DNA from: JAOARY01 sp045345765
Lineage (GTDB): Bacteria; Bacillota; Clostridia; Peptostreptococcales; Peptostreptococcaceae
Assembly (NCBI GenBank): GCA_045345765.1
Contig: CP148265.1
Span: 868,001 to 932,000 of the forward strand
Length of the DNA: 64,000 bases
Direction: 5' to 3'
The notes under the pieces are model-generated. The model did not search any database and was not told where the DNA came from. It saw nothing but the letters and a program-made list of their open reading frames with translations. The position numbers were made by a program, and so were the translations under genes. Each line of letters begins with the position of its first letter. Positions within the stretch are counted from its first letter, which is position 1. Of this stretch, positions 42,526-52,431 are shown piece by piece.

Positions 42526-44220
42526 CTAATATTTAAATCTCTCTATACTATCATTCATAGATTTAGCTAATTTAGATAATTCTTTACTATCCTCTGCTAT
42601 TTGAAGCATTGTAGCTGCTTCTTCTTCTACTGATGCTGAGGCTTGCTCTGTCGAAGCTGCATTATCTTCTGATTTTTGAGATAATGCATTTATTGTATCC
42701 ATAATAAATACTCTCTTTTCTTCAACATCTTTAGCAGATTTATTTAATACTTCTATAAATTTTTTAGTATTTTCAATAGCTTGAGAAATCCCTTCGAATT
42801 TTTCTTTTGTTGAATCGACACTTTCACTTTGTTCATCAACAATAGTATTCATCTGTATTATTGTTTCAACAGCATCTTCCATCTTCTTAGAAAGTTCATC
42901 AATAATATCAGATATCTCTTCTGTAAAATTATGTGATTGTTCAGAAAGTCCTCTTATCTCTCCTGCAACAACTGCAAAACCCTTACCAGCCTCACCAGCT
43001 CTAGCTGCTTCAATTGCTGCATTTAATGCTAATAAATTTGTTTGTTGTGATATATTTCTAATCATTTGACTTGCTTGATGAATTTTTTCAGCACTTTCAT
43101 TTGCATTTTCAATAACTGTTCTTATACCTTTTGAAGAATTTTTATTTAAATTTGTCTTATTAACCAAATCTCTTATATTGTGTAATCCTTCATTTTTAAG
43201 GTTATCAACATCCTGTATTGCTCCATTTAAATTATCTAATTTTTCTTGTTCATCTTTTATAATATCATCTAATTTAACAATACTTTGTACAGCATTATCA
43301 GTCTCTTTTGCTTCCTCATTTACATTCATAGATATATCTGATATAGTTTTTGCAATTTCATCAATCGCTGTTGAAGACTGCTCACTATTTGTATTTAATT
43401 TTTCAGCTGAATCTGTAAGTTTTGTTGATTGGTCTTTTACTCCACTAACTATATCTCTTAAGTTATCTATTATTGTTTGCAATGCTCTTGATAAAACACC
43501 CATTTCATCTTCCCTATTTAACATTTTTAATGAAATATCTTTTGTTAAATCCAAACTTGCAATATCTCTTGATCTATCAACAGCAATTTTTATAGGTGTG
43601 TATATTCCATTTACAATAAATATTGCAACTAATATTCCTAATAGTATAAAAACTACACTTATAATAGCAATTACTATATCTACTCCAAGTACTTTTTCAT
43701 TTATGAACTTTTTATCTACTCCAACAAACCAAATACCTATAACTTTGTTTGATCCATCTCTTATAGGTATATATTTTGTATAATAAATTTCACCTAATAT
43801 ATCCGCCTTACCTACAAATTCTTTACCTTGATTTAATACAACTTCTTTGACTTCATCTGATACCTTTGTTCCTATAGCTCTACTCCCATCTTCTTTAACT
43901 ACATTAGTTGAAATTCTAGTATCTCCTAAAAATACAGTAGCTAAAGATTTAGTTTTATTTTTTACTCTATCTACAAAAACGGTATCTCCATTTATAAGCT
44001 TGTCACCCTTATACATATTTCCATTACTTGCACTCCATTCCCCTTTATATGTCTGGTCTAAAAGTTCATATCCTAAACTAGAATCAGACTCCAACTTATT
44101 CTTTGTAACCAAATTTTTCACATTATAATTTACCACTAACAAAGTCAAAATTCCAAATGTTATTAAAATAAAAACAAAAGACAGTATTAGTTTTCCTTTT
44201 ATTTTAAGCTTGATCTTCAT
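42526..44220 (-). CDS. Methyl-accepting chemotaxis protein (single Cache sensor)
   Basis: 564 aa. First membrane helix ~9-29, extracellular single Cache-like sensor (~35-175; DGSRAIGTKVSDEV, EIYYTKYIPIRDGSNKVIGI), second helix (~182-205), HAMP (~205-260) and methyl-accepting coiled coil (~270-560) with the tip QTNLLALNAAIEAARAGEAG. SD AAGGAGATGAATTTATG. It reports ligand binding to CheA/CheW, not encoded here. It implies motility or chemotaxis-like signalling in the host. Confidence 0.92.
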   Translation of the reverse strand: MKIKLKIKGKLILSFVFILITFGILTLLVVNYNVKNLVTKNKLESDSSLGYELLDQTYKGEWSASNGNMYKGDKLINGDTVFVDRVKNKTKSLATVFLGDTRISTNVVKEDGSRAIGTKVSDEVKEVVLNQGKEFVGKADILGEIYYTKYIPIRDGSNKVIGIWFVGVDKKFINEKVLGVDIVIAIISVVFILLGILVAIFIVNGIYTPIKIAVDRSRDIASLDLTKDISLKMLNREDEMGVLSRALQTIIDNLRDIVSGVKDQSTKLTDSAEKLNTNSEQSSTAIDEIAKTISDISMNVNEEAKETDNAVQSIVKLDDIIKDEQEKLDNLNGAIQDVDNLKNEGLHNIRDLVNKTNLNKNSSKGIRTVIENANESAEKIHQASQMIRNISQQTNLLALNAAIEAARAGEAGKGFAVVAGEIRGLSEQSHNFTEEISDIIDELSKKMEDAVETIIQMNTIVDEQSESVDSTKEKFEGISQAIENTKKFIEVLNKSAKDVEEKRVFIMDTINALSQKSEDNAASTEQASASVEEEAATMLQIAEDSKELSKLAKSMNDSIERFKY

Positions 44221-44331
44221 AAATTCATCTCCTTAAAATATATTTAATACTATATTTTTTCCCATAATTATATCTTCCAAAACTTTATTTTAAAATTTGT
44301 AATTAAGTATTTTTTTATTTTTTATAAAAAA

Positions 44332-44369
44332 AAAGCTATCTTTGATTTTTTACAATCAAAGATAGCTTT
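44332..44369 (-). terminator. 16-bp perfect hairpin terminator
   Basis: AAAGCTATCTTTGATT and its exact complement flank a 6-nt loop. The minus strand reads into T9. It ends the alcohol dehydrogenase transcript. Confidence 0.85.
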
Positions 44370-44449
44370 AAAATTCTGCAATATAAATTTCTATCCACTA
44401 AATACCTTATATAAAATTTTTATCTTAAAAATCTAAAAATATTATATTC

Positions 44450-45610
44450 TTATAACGCATTTTCAAGTATTTTTCTACTTGTTTGTAAGTCTATATCTCT
44501 ATTTTCACCAAGTGCAGTAAAATTATGATTTTTTAATTGTTTAATAACTAAATCAATTTGTTCTTTTTTGATTCCATAATCAGAAAGTCTAGTTTTTATT
44601 CCTAAACTTTCAAAGAATTCTCTAGTTTTTGAAATAGCTAATTCAATTATTTTATTATCATCATCTGACTCAATATCAAATACTCTTCTTCCATATTGAA
44701 TTAATTTATCTCTTTTAGCATCTTTTTTTACTTCAAACAATGAAGGCATTACAATAGCCAAAGTCTTTCCATGATCCAAACCAAATAAAGCAGTTAATTC
44801 ATGTCCTATCATATGACTCGTCCAGTCTTGAGGCACTCCAGAACCAATAAGTCCATTAAGTCCCATAGTTGCACACAACATAAGATTTGCTCTTAAATCA
44901 TAATCTGTAGGATTATTTATAGTAGCTTCACCTATTTCAATAAGTGTTCTTAATATTCCTTCTGATGTTCTATCTTGGAATCTTGCATCAACTGGATAAG
45001 TTAAATATTGCTCATTTACATGAACAAAAGTATCTACTATTCCATTTGCAACTTGAGTCGCTGGTAATGTATAAGTTAATGTTGGATCTAATATTGAAAA
45101 TTTAGGGAAACACATAGGATTATTTACAGCAAATTTTCCTTCATCACATGTAACAACTGCACCACTATTCATTTCTGAACCTGTTGCTGGTAAAGTTAAT
45201 ACTGTAGCAATATTTATATTTTTAGTTTCTACTACTTTATGCGAACCACCTTTTGTAAGCAATTCTTTTGCATCTCCATCATAATTAGCAGCTAATTTTA
45301 TAAATTTAGTTCCATCTATTACAGAACCTCCTCCAACAGCTAATAAATAATTTATATTTTGTTTATTTACTATATCTAGGGCTTTCATTAAAGTATCGTA
45401 TTTTGGATTTGGCTCTATTCCACCAAATTCAAAATTAATTCTATCTCCTAAAGCTTCTTTTACTTTATCTAAAGTCTTATATTTTTTAACTGAACCCCCG
45501 CCATAAGTTATTAAAACTCTCGCATCCTTTGGTATTAACTTATCTATTTGTGATATCTTATCCTTTCCAAATACAACTCTAGTTGGATTATAAATATTAA
45601 AACTAAACAT
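44450..45610 (-). CDS. Iron-containing alcohol dehydrogenase (YqhD/BDH type)
   Basis: 386 aa, group III alcohol dehydrogenase. NADPH-binding region ITYGGGSVKKYK and LLAVGGGSVIDGTKFI; metal ligands in GIVDTFVHVNEQYLT (Asp, His), MIGHELTALFGLDHGKTLAI (two His). The N-terminus FNIYNPTRVVFGKDKI is typical of YqhD/butanol dehydrogenases, which reduce aldehydes with NADPH. It is monocistronic between terminators. Confidence 0.9.
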   Translation of the reverse strand: MFSFNIYNPTRVVFGKDKISQIDKLIPKDARVLITYGGGSVKKYKTLDKVKEALGDRINFEFGGIEPNPKYDTLMKALDIVNKQNINYLLAVGGGSVIDGTKFIKLAANYDGDAKELLTKGGSHKVVETKNINIATVLTLPATGSEMNSGAVVTCDEGKFAVNNPMCFPKFSILDPTLTYTLPATQVANGIVDTFVHVNEQYLTYPVDARFQDRTSEGILRTLIEIGEATINNPTDYDLRANLMLCATMGLNGLIGSGVPQDWTSHMIGHELTALFGLDHGKTLAIVMPSLFEVKKDAKRDKLIQYGRRVFDIESDDDNKIIELAISKTREFFESLGIKTRLSDYGIKKEQIDLVIKQLKNHNFTALGENRDIDLQTSRKILENAL

Positions 45611-45766
45611 TAAAAAACCCCCTTAAAATTTTAAAATCACAATACTATATAAAAAAATTCATATAATAATTTTTATCATACGAATTTCTTATCTAAAACA
45701 ATTATATATCATAAAATTTATTTATAAAATATACATGTCTACTATTGATTTATACATTTCACTTGT

Positions 45767-46744
45767 TTATATCATACAATATTTAAAATCTCCATTATCT
45801 TTTATAAATTTTGATTTTATCTCTATAAAATACACTAAATCATTAAAATATTGATATAAGGTTGCTCTATTTTCAAACTCCTGTCTATCACTAGGCAGTA
45901 CTTCTTTATTATAATATTTTTTTAGCTCTGTAACCTTTTTAAAAAGTTCATCACAATCATTGCATTCATTTAAACTATCTGCTAATTCCTTAGTAAAATC
46001 ACTTAATAATTTAGCATTTTTTTGATCTACAAAATGAAACTCAAAATGTTTTTGCATATGAGATAATATATCAAACTGAGCTCTTCTCATCTGAAAATAC
46101 TTTATAAAATAACTATTATCTTTCAGTATTATATTGTTATTATATTCAATCGCTCTATTAAGACCATTTTTTATTTGGTCATCTAAAATTTTAAAATTCT
46201 CCAAATTATCTTCAATACTACATTGATTAAATAATTGTAAACTCATATTTTTTAATATATTTTTTATATAATCTTCTACTTCCAATTGAATTTTTCTTAT
46301 TTCTTTTTCTCTATTTGGAGCATGTATAGTCATTAAGCATGCTATTAACATTCCTACTAACAATAATCCTATTTCATTTGAAACAATCTTAAAATTAAGC
46401 ATTTTTAAATTGTAAATCCTACTTACCAAAACTGTTGATATTACTAAACCTTCACTTATATTTAACGCTGTAACAAGAGGAATAAATATAAATAAAAATA
46501 ATCCAAGTATTATAAGTTTATGACCAAATAAACTAAATAATATTGCAGATAATATAGTTGCTATAAGAGCAGTTAATAATCTTTTTAAGCTAACTATATA
46601 GGTTTGCATTCTAGTATCTAATGAACCTGTCATACAAACTATACCCGCTGTAGAACTATAATTTAATCCTATCAAATCTGATATAAGTATTGATAATATA
46701 ACTCCTATTGCAATTTTTCCTGCCTTATAAATTAAATTCTTCAT
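45767..46744 (-). CDS. Aromatic-acid-exporter-family membrane protein (ArAE_1/DUF939)
   Basis: 325 aa. N-terminal membrane half with ~6 helices (residues ~5-145; GKIAIGVILSILISDLIGLN and AGIVCMTGSLDTRMQTYIVS match the family) and a cytoplasmic helical half (~150-325) of the ArAE_1 C-terminal type. Proteins of this kind in Firmicutes are predicted efflux components, substrate unproven. SD is weak. No operon partner. Confidence 0.8.
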   Translation of the reverse strand: MKNLIYKAGKIAIGVILSILISDLIGLNYSSTAGIVCMTGSLDTRMQTYIVSLKRLLTALIATILSAILFSLFGHKLIILGLFLFIFIPLVTALNISEGLVISTVLVSRIYNLKMLNFKIVSNEIGLLLVGMLIACLMTIHAPNREKEIRKIQLEVEDYIKNILKNMSLQLFNQCSIEDNLENFKILDDQIKNGLNRAIEYNNNIILKDNSYFIKYFQMRRAQFDILSHMQKHFEFHFVDQKNAKLLSDFTKELADSLNECNDCDELFKKVTELKKYYNKEVLPSDRQEFENRATLYQYFNDLVYFIEIKSKFIKDNGDFKYCMI

Positions 46745-46817
46745 ACAATCACGCTTCTTTATATAAGTTTTTAATTATCTTACATCATATTTATTTTAAT
46801 TGCAATATTTCCATATT

Positions 46818-46864
46818 AAAAAAAGCTCCTTTAATAAACATAATAGTTTAGTAGAAGCTTCTTT
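46818..46864 (-). terminator. Imperfect hairpin, likely terminator of the second chemoreceptor
   Basis: AGCTCCTTTAATAAAC ... GTTTAGTAGAAGCT pairs with mismatches, and the minus strand reads into T7. Confidence 0.45.
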
Positions 46865-46903
46865 TAATTTAAGAAATTAATAATTATTATAAAACTTTAA
46901 ATA

Positions 46904-48907
46904 CTAATATTTAAACACATCTATTGAGTTTTGTAATTGTTCTGATTTATTATTTAATTCCTTAAACAAATCATAAACTCTGAGTATAGATTCATTTTGT
47001 AATGCTGATAAAGAATTTATTTCTTCAGATGCAGAGGCATTTTCTTCTGAAACATTTGACATAAATGCAATTCCATCAGTTATTATTTTTTTGCCATTTT
47101 CAATTCCCTTTATAAGTTCATACATATCATTTATATTTTGATTCATATCATTTATATTTGTGTTAATCTTCAAAAACGCATCATTTGTTTCTTTAAGTGA
47201 TATTTCATTTTCTTTTATATGTTCGTTTGTTTCCTTTGTAGTATTTGTAACTATATTAACATCTTCTACAATTTCATTTATTATCTTGCTTATTTTATTT
47301 GTAGATTCATTTGTTTCATTAGAAAGATTTCTTATTTCTTCTGCAACAACCGAAAAGCCTCGTCCCGCTTCACCAGCTCTAGCAGCCTCTATAGATGCAT
47401 TAAGCGCAAGCATTCCCGTTCTATTTGATATTTCATTTATAACATTTGTTATATTCGTTATAAGTTCTGATTTTTCTTTTAAATTAAGTATTACATTCAT
47501 AGATTTTTGGGAATAATTTACCATCATATTTGTTTTTTCATTTAAATCTTTTATATTTTCATTACCATTTTGCGTTGATGAATTAGTTTCTTTTGATAAG
47601 ATTTCCATAGAATTTGCATAATCCAAGACATTATTTATTCTAACTGAAAAATCATCTATTTCTTTTTTCATATTAAATGTCTCATGAGCCTGTTTAGTTG
47701 AACTATCTGCAACCTCTTCAATTGAATCCGATATTCCTTGAGAAGATGTTTTTATACTTTCAAATAAACTTTCAACTTCTTTTGACATATCTTTCATACT
47801 CTTTGCTGCCATAGACGACTCTTCTAATATATTAGAAAAACTCTTTATCATATTATTAAATCCATTTCCAAGCAAAGCCATTTCATCATTTGTATTTATT
47901 TTTATATCAACAGTCAAATCTCCATTTTCGACAAGTTTCATCTTTTTACAAATCTGAAGTATCGGCTTTGTGAAATATCTAGCAACGAATATAGATATTG
48001 CAACTGCAATAATTATACATGCTAATGCTACTATTATAGCCATTATAAAAAGGCCCTTTAGCTTATCATATATATATTTATTTTCTACAAAACTAATTAT
48101 CTTCCAATGCTTATTTTTAGTAGTAGTAAAAGTTATATAATTTTTGTCATCCTTATAATTTCCTTTTAACTCTTTTAATTTGTTTATTAAAACATCATCT
48201 TCTAACTGTGTATTTGTTTCATTTTCATTAGTACTTGCTATTATAGTAGCCTTATTGTTATCCATATAAACTATATTAATTTTACTTTGTTCTATATTCT
48301 TATATTGATTTACTTTATTTGATATATCATCTAAATAAAAATCAATTGCCATAACACCTATAAATTCCCCATTTTTATTATTAACTGATTTAGATGCTGT
48401 AATAGTTGGTCTATTTGTATTAACATCAAAATACGGCTTTGACCATATTATTTGATTTTGATTTTCATAAGCCTTTATATACCAATCCCTTTTGCTTGCT
48501 AACCAATTCTTATCTTCAAATAGGGAACTTGTGACGTCTGGCCATGATACTACTTTTTTATTTTCAAGCAATATTTCTTTCGGTCCAAAATATGTAAACG
48601 CTATCCCCTCATGTGAATCTTGAAATGCTTTAAATGAATTTTGCACCTTATCATAGTACATTTGTGGTTCATCATAAACATTTTTAAGTATATCCATATT
48701 ACTATACATATTTATTGCAGATTCAAAATTTTTAAGATATTCTTCAATCGAACCATTTAATCTATTTTTGGAATCTTCTATAGAACTTTTAATCTCACTT
48801 TCCAAAATCTTTTTCCCATATAAATAATTTGACACTCCTAAAATAGATATTGTTAGAATAACCAAACTTACCAATATAATTATCAATTTATTTTGTATTT
48901 TTTGCAA
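46904..48907 (-). CDS. Methyl-accepting chemotaxis protein (double Cache sensor)
   Basis: 667 aa. First helix ~8-28, large extracellular dCache-type sensor (~35-285; KRDWYIKAYENQNQIIWSKP, TASKSVNNKNGEFIGVMAID), second helix (~286-312), HAMP (~312-365) and methyl-accepting domain with tip TGMLALNASIEAARAGEAGR. dCache receptors often bind amino acids, consistent with an amino-acid fermenter, but the ligand is unknown. The ribosome binding site is a run of seven G (48914-48920). Confidence 0.92.
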   Translation of the reverse strand: MQKIQNKLIIILVSLVILTISILGVSNYLYGKKILESEIKSSIEDSKNRLNGSIEEYLKNFESAINMYSNMDILKNVYDEPQMYYDKVQNSFKAFQDSHEGIAFTYFGPKEILLENKKVVSWPDVTSSLFEDKNWLASKRDWYIKAYENQNQIIWSKPYFDVNTNRPTITASKSVNNKNGEFIGVMAIDFYLDDISNKVNQYKNIEQSKINIVYMDNNKATIIASTNENETNTQLEDDVLINKLKELKGNYKDDKNYITFTTTKNKHWKIISFVENKYIYDKLKGLFIMAIIVALACIIIAVAISIFVARYFTKPILQICKKMKLVENGDLTVDIKINTNDEMALLGNGFNNMIKSFSNILEESSMAAKSMKDMSKEVESLFESIKTSSQGISDSIEEVADSSTKQAHETFNMKKEIDDFSVRINNVLDYANSMEILSKETNSSTQNGNENIKDLNEKTNMMVNYSQKSMNVILNLKEKSELITNITNVINEISNRTGMLALNASIEAARAGEAGRGFSVVAEEIRNLSNETNESTNKISKIINEIVEDVNIVTNTTKETNEHIKENEISLKETNDAFLKINTNINDMNQNINDMYELIKGIENGKKIITDGIAFMSNVSEENASASEEINSLSALQNESILRVYDLFKELNNKSEQLQNSIDVFKY

Positions 48908-48991
48908 AATATACCCCCCCTTAAAAAATATTATGCCTATATATTAATATAACATTAATTACATTTTAAAAGTATATTTTTGCAAAAAATT

Positions 48992-49732
48992 TTATAAACC
49001 AAAAATCATTTCCACCTCATTATTTTTTTTATTTACCTGAAATTTATAAACAGTTTCACCTTTTTCATTCAACCATTCTATTATCATTTTATCCTCATTT
49101 ATAACTATCTTTTCTATATAATGATCTACGGATATTTTTTTATTTACTTTTTTTAATTCTTCAATTACTAAATTTCTGCCGACTATATCTATTTCATATT
49201 TTTCTTTTTCTTCTTTGTTCTTATAATTTAATCTTTTTCTATTTTCCACAGAAAACCAAACAATATTATTATTTTCAAAATCAACCATACATGTATAAAC
49301 AATCGACTTTTTATATTGTTCTTGTAATAATTTCAATTCTTCCCTTTCTTCATTCACACTGTTATTTTGAGTACTTACCTTTGTATCAGTATTTCTAAAT
49401 TTTTTTACAAATTTATTTCTAAGTTCATTAAAACGATCTATATCAAAATCTGCAACTATATATTTATTATATTTATTTGATTTTTCGCACATACATTCAA
49501 ATAAATCATATTTATCTAAATTTTTATTCAATTTTTTATTCAATTTTTCATAAACTGCCCTCTTTATTTTATCAGGACTATATGATGGTTGCAGAGCAAT
49601 CATTGGCATAAGACTATTCTCATCATTTACATATTTCATTTTTTTATTTTCTTTTATATAATACACTGTACACAATATTACACTTAACATAATAATTCCA
49701 AATAAAGCTATATTTTTTTTATTAAAATTCAT
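48992..49732 (-). CDS. Membrane-anchored extracytoplasmic protein, 246 aa (hypothetical)
   Basis: N-terminal anchor (IALFGIIMLSVILCTVYYIK, residues ~8-27) and a Lys/Asn-rich outer domain ending in beta strands (MIIEWLNEKGETVYKFQVNK). SD AGGAGC. It lies 30 nt after the histidine kinase, so it is the third gene of the two-component operon and may be a sensory partner or target. No family recognised. Confidence 0.68.
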   Translation of the reverse strand: MNFNKKNIALFGIIMLSVILCTVYYIKENKKMKYVNDENSLMPMIALQPSYSPDKIKRAVYEKLNKKLNKNLDKYDLFECMCEKSNKYNKYIVADFDIDRFNELRNKFVKKFRNTDTKVSTQNNSVNEEREELKLLQEQYKKSIVYTCMVDFENNNIVWFSVENRKRLNYKNKEEKEKYEIDIVGRNLVIEELKKVNKKISVDHYIEKIVINEDKMIIEWLNEKGETVYKFQVNKKNNEVEMIFGL

Positions 49733-49762
49733 AAAAGCTCCTAACTACTAAAACCAAAATAT

Positions 49763-51211
49763 CTAACTATTAAAAATAATTTTTATAGTTGTACCTATCT
49801 TTATTTCACTTTCAATATCTATTTTTATATCATGTAGTTGCGCAATTTCACTACAAATTGAAAGCCCTAAACCAAGACCTAAATCATCGTTTCTTTTAGC
49901 TCTTGATTTATCAACCATATAAAATGGTTCAAATATTCTTTGTAATTCATTTTTTTCAATACCTTTTCCATAATCTCTAATTTCAAGAATTAATACTTCA
50001 TTTTTTTTATACAAAAATAAATCTATGAAACTACATTCTTTAGAGGCTTTTATTGCATTATCAATAAAATTTATAATCATATTTTTAATCAAATCTTTTT
50101 CTACAAATGCTATATAATCATTTGCACTTATTTTTAATTTTATATTCTTTTGTTCTAATCTTGCTTTTAAGATATCCTTTATTTCACATAAAAGCTCGTT
50201 TAAATTTACATCTTTAAAATTAAAATCATTTTTATTTACCTTTATTAAATTCATCATTTTTTCTGATAAATGCTTTAATCTCCTACCCTCACTAGAAATA
50301 TAATTTAATGCTAAAAGATAATTTTTTTCGTCATATTTTGTATTTAGCATAAAATCTGAATATCCAATGATAGATGTTAATGGTGTTTTTAATTCATGTG
50401 TAAAATTATTTATAAATCTTTGTTTTTGCTCTAAATTATCATTTAACTCCATTATATTCGCTTCTACAACCTCTGCCATATTATTAAAATCATTTGCAAG
50501 AATCCCAATTTCATCATCTGTACTTATTTTTACTCGCTTTGAATAGTCTCCATCTTTTATAACTTTTATAGATTCTATCAATTTATACAATGGTTTTGTT
50601 ATATATTTACTTATGACCAAGGTTAATATAGCCACAATTATAAATATAATTAATTGCAATTTCATGATAAAACTAAACATTTTTTGCTTTTGAATACTCA
50701 TAAAACTTATATCTTTTATATATGTAAATTTATAAACTATATTATTTATTTCAAGCAAATGTGTTGTAAATATATAATCTTCTTTATTAATACGCCTTAC
50801 AACATATGCTCTTTTATCGACGGTTGCTCTTGTTAATTCTTCTCTATTTTCATCTATATCATATTTAAAATTACTAAATATTATATTATCAAATTCATCT
50901 AGTAATTCTATATAATAATAATTATAATGACTGAATTTTGTATGATTATTTAATATATCATATATATAACTTTCCACAAATATATTCTTGCCCATATTAT
51001 TTGTATATTCATTATTATCTAATAATATATCAATTGATGCTATTGCACTCTTCACGCTTTCTACTATTGCATATTCTTCTATCAAACTACTTCTAATTTC
51101 TCTTTCTAAGCTTAGTTTATGACAATTTTCCAAAATTAAATATATTCCAATATTAAATATCGCTAAAAATAAAAGTACAAAACAAACAAATATTTTTTGC
51201 CATAACTTCAT
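49763..51211 (-). CDS. Membrane sensor histidine kinase
   Basis: 482 aa. Helices at ~8-28 and ~180-200 flank an extracellular sensor (~30-175); then HAMP (~200-255), HisKA with phospho-His in FTHELKTPLTSIIGYSDFML (~275), and HATPase with N box NFIDNAIKASKE, G1 IRDYGKGIEKNELQ and G2 NDDLGLGLGLSICSEIAQLH. It starts directly after the response-regulator stop (TAAATG). The signal is unknown; this type often senses envelope conditions. Confidence 0.93.
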   Translation of the reverse strand: MKLWQKIFVCFVLLFLAIFNIGIYLILENCHKLSLEREIRSSLIEEYAIVESVKSAIASIDILLDNNEYTNNMGKNIFVESYIYDILNNHTKFSHYNYYYIELLDEFDNIIFSNFKYDIDENREELTRATVDKRAYVVRRINKEDYIFTTHLLEINNIVYKFTYIKDISFMSIQKQKMFSFIMKLQLIIFIIVAILTLVISKYITKPLYKLIESIKVIKDGDYSKRVKISTDDEIGILANDFNNMAEVVEANIMELNDNLEQKQRFINNFTHELKTPLTSIIGYSDFMLNTKYDEKNYLLALNYISSEGRRLKHLSEKMMNLIKVNKNDFNFKDVNLNELLCEIKDILKARLEQKNIKLKISANDYIAFVEKDLIKNMIINFIDNAIKASKECSFIDLFLYKKNEVLILEIRDYGKGIEKNELQRIFEPFYMVDKSRAKRNDDLGLGLGLSICSEIAQLHDIKIDIESEIKIGTTIKIIFNS

Positions 51212-51865
51212 TTAAATCTCCAATCTATAACCAATCTTATAAATAGTCTTTATTTCATTATACAAATTTAGTTTCTTTCTTAATTTTTGTATATGAATAT
51301 CAACAACTCTACTCTCTTGTAAGTTTTTAAAACCCCATATTTTTTCTATTATTTTATCTCTAGAAAGAGCAATATCTCTATTTTTAAATAATAAAAGCAA
51401 TAAATCAAATTCTTTTGATGTCATTGAAATAAGTTCTTCATCTTTTGTAACCAATTTTTTATCCTCATATATCTTTATATTTTTAAATTCAAAAATTTCT
51501 TCTTGATTCTTATATCTTCTTAATACTGCTTCAATTCTTGCAATTAATTCAATTGCTTCAAACGGCTTTGTTATATAATCATCTGCACCAATTTTAAGAC
51601 CATAAACTCTATCATGAATACTGTCTTTTGCTGTTAAAAATATTACAGGTATATTTATTTCTTTTATTCTTGATAATACTTCATAACCATCTAATTTTGG
51701 TAACATAATATCCAACACAATAAGATCATATGAATTTTCTTTAATTAAATCTAATGCTTCTAGACCATCATAAGCTTGATTAGTTAAATATCCTACCATA
51801 TTTAAGTTTAATTTTATCAAATCGGATATTGCAAAATCATCCTCTACTACTAATATTTTTTTCAT
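51212..51865 (-). CDS. OmpR/PhoB-family response regulator
   Basis: 217 aa. Receiver domain (1-118) with DD at 8-9, phospho-Asp52 in YDLIVLDIMLPKLDGY, Thr in VIFLTAKDS and Lys in YITKPFEA. The winged HTH (~125-215) contains LISMTSKEFDLLLLLFKN and SRVVDIHIQKLRKKL. It is first in an operon with its kinase and a membrane-anchored protein. Confidence 0.94.
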   Translation of the reverse strand: MKKILVVEDDFAISDLIKLNLNMVGYLTNQAYDGLEALDLIKENSYDLIVLDIMLPKLDGYEVLSRIKEINIPVIFLTAKDSIHDRVYGLKIGADDYITKPFEAIELIARIEAVLRRYKNQEEIFEFKNIKIYEDKKLVTKDEELISMTSKEFDLLLLLFKNRDIALSRDKIIEKIWGFKNLQESRVVDIHIQKLRKKLNLYNEIKTIYKIGYRLEI

Positions 51866-52109
51866 AATAATATCCTTTCAGTATTTTTTGTGATTTTTTC
51901 GAATAAAAATCACTAACTATATTATATCTAAAACCTTTTAACTATCCTTATACAATTCGGCTTTTTGATAAAAAAAATTATACTACTACATAAAAAAATA
52001 AACATAATTAATGATATTTCATTTTTACACCTAAGTATTTTCAACAACTTGAAAACTTTTGTATAAATTAAAAAATTCTAAAAACTTTACTAAAAATTTA
52101 AATAAAAAA

Positions 52110-52149
52110 AATAAACTAATATCAATGTCAGTAAGGATATTAGTTTATT
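52110..52149 (-). terminator. 14-bp perfect hairpin terminator on the minus strand
   Basis: AATAAACTAATATC (52110-52123) and GATATTAGTTTATT (52136-52149) are exact complements. The minus strand reads into an eight-T run. It lies about 280 nt beyond the 52432 gene stop. Confidence 0.7.
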
Positions 52150-52179
52150 CATGGAATTTTAATGAAATTATAAGTACTA

Positions 52180-52314
52180 ATGCAAAATATACAGCCTAGA
52201 AGAAAACTAAAGGTCAATCACCCATACCAAAACTTTTTACCTAGGATTTTATCGAAATTTGATAAAAAAACTTTGAATTTTGAACATATAAGAACTTTGA
52301 ATTTTGAAATCTAA
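52180..52314 (+). CDS. Possible 44-aa small ORF (uncertain)
   Basis: ATG-started frame reading MQNIQPRRKLKVNHPYQNFL and ending LNFEHIRTLNFEI, with basic, proline- and aromatic-containing composition unlike the AT noise around it and an internal 15-bp direct repeat (ACTTTGAATTTTGAA). No ribosome binding site is obvious. It could instead be a noncoding repeat or a remnant. Confidence 0.25.
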   Translation: MQNIQPRRKLKVNHPYQNFLPRILSKFDKKTLNFEHIRTLNFEI

Positions 52315-52431
52315 ATTTTAAGTTTTAAACTTTTCTTCAAATTTTTCTTTAAATTCTTCTTTGAATTTAAATTCTATAGTTTTATAATATTGATGAGTTC
52401 TTAGTTTTTCATATATTTTGCATTTATTTAA

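Larger units (their letters stand above)
51866..52431. other. Gene-poor 566-nt stretch with a terminator and possible small ORFs
   Basis: The upper part carries the response-regulator promoter region (no clear boxes). A perfect 14-bp hairpin is at 52110-52149. A 44-codon plus-strand frame lies at 52180-52314. A readthrough-like extension of the 52432 frame (37 codons, K/E/F-rich, stop at 52318) continues past its stop. Nothing else is recognised. Confidence 0.5.

Noticed and set aside
43178..43783. 201-codon plus-strand frame inside the chemoreceptor gene
   Set aside because: Antisense shadow of a clear methyl-accepting protein; Ser/Phe-rich composition is typical of the reverse of coiled-coil codons.
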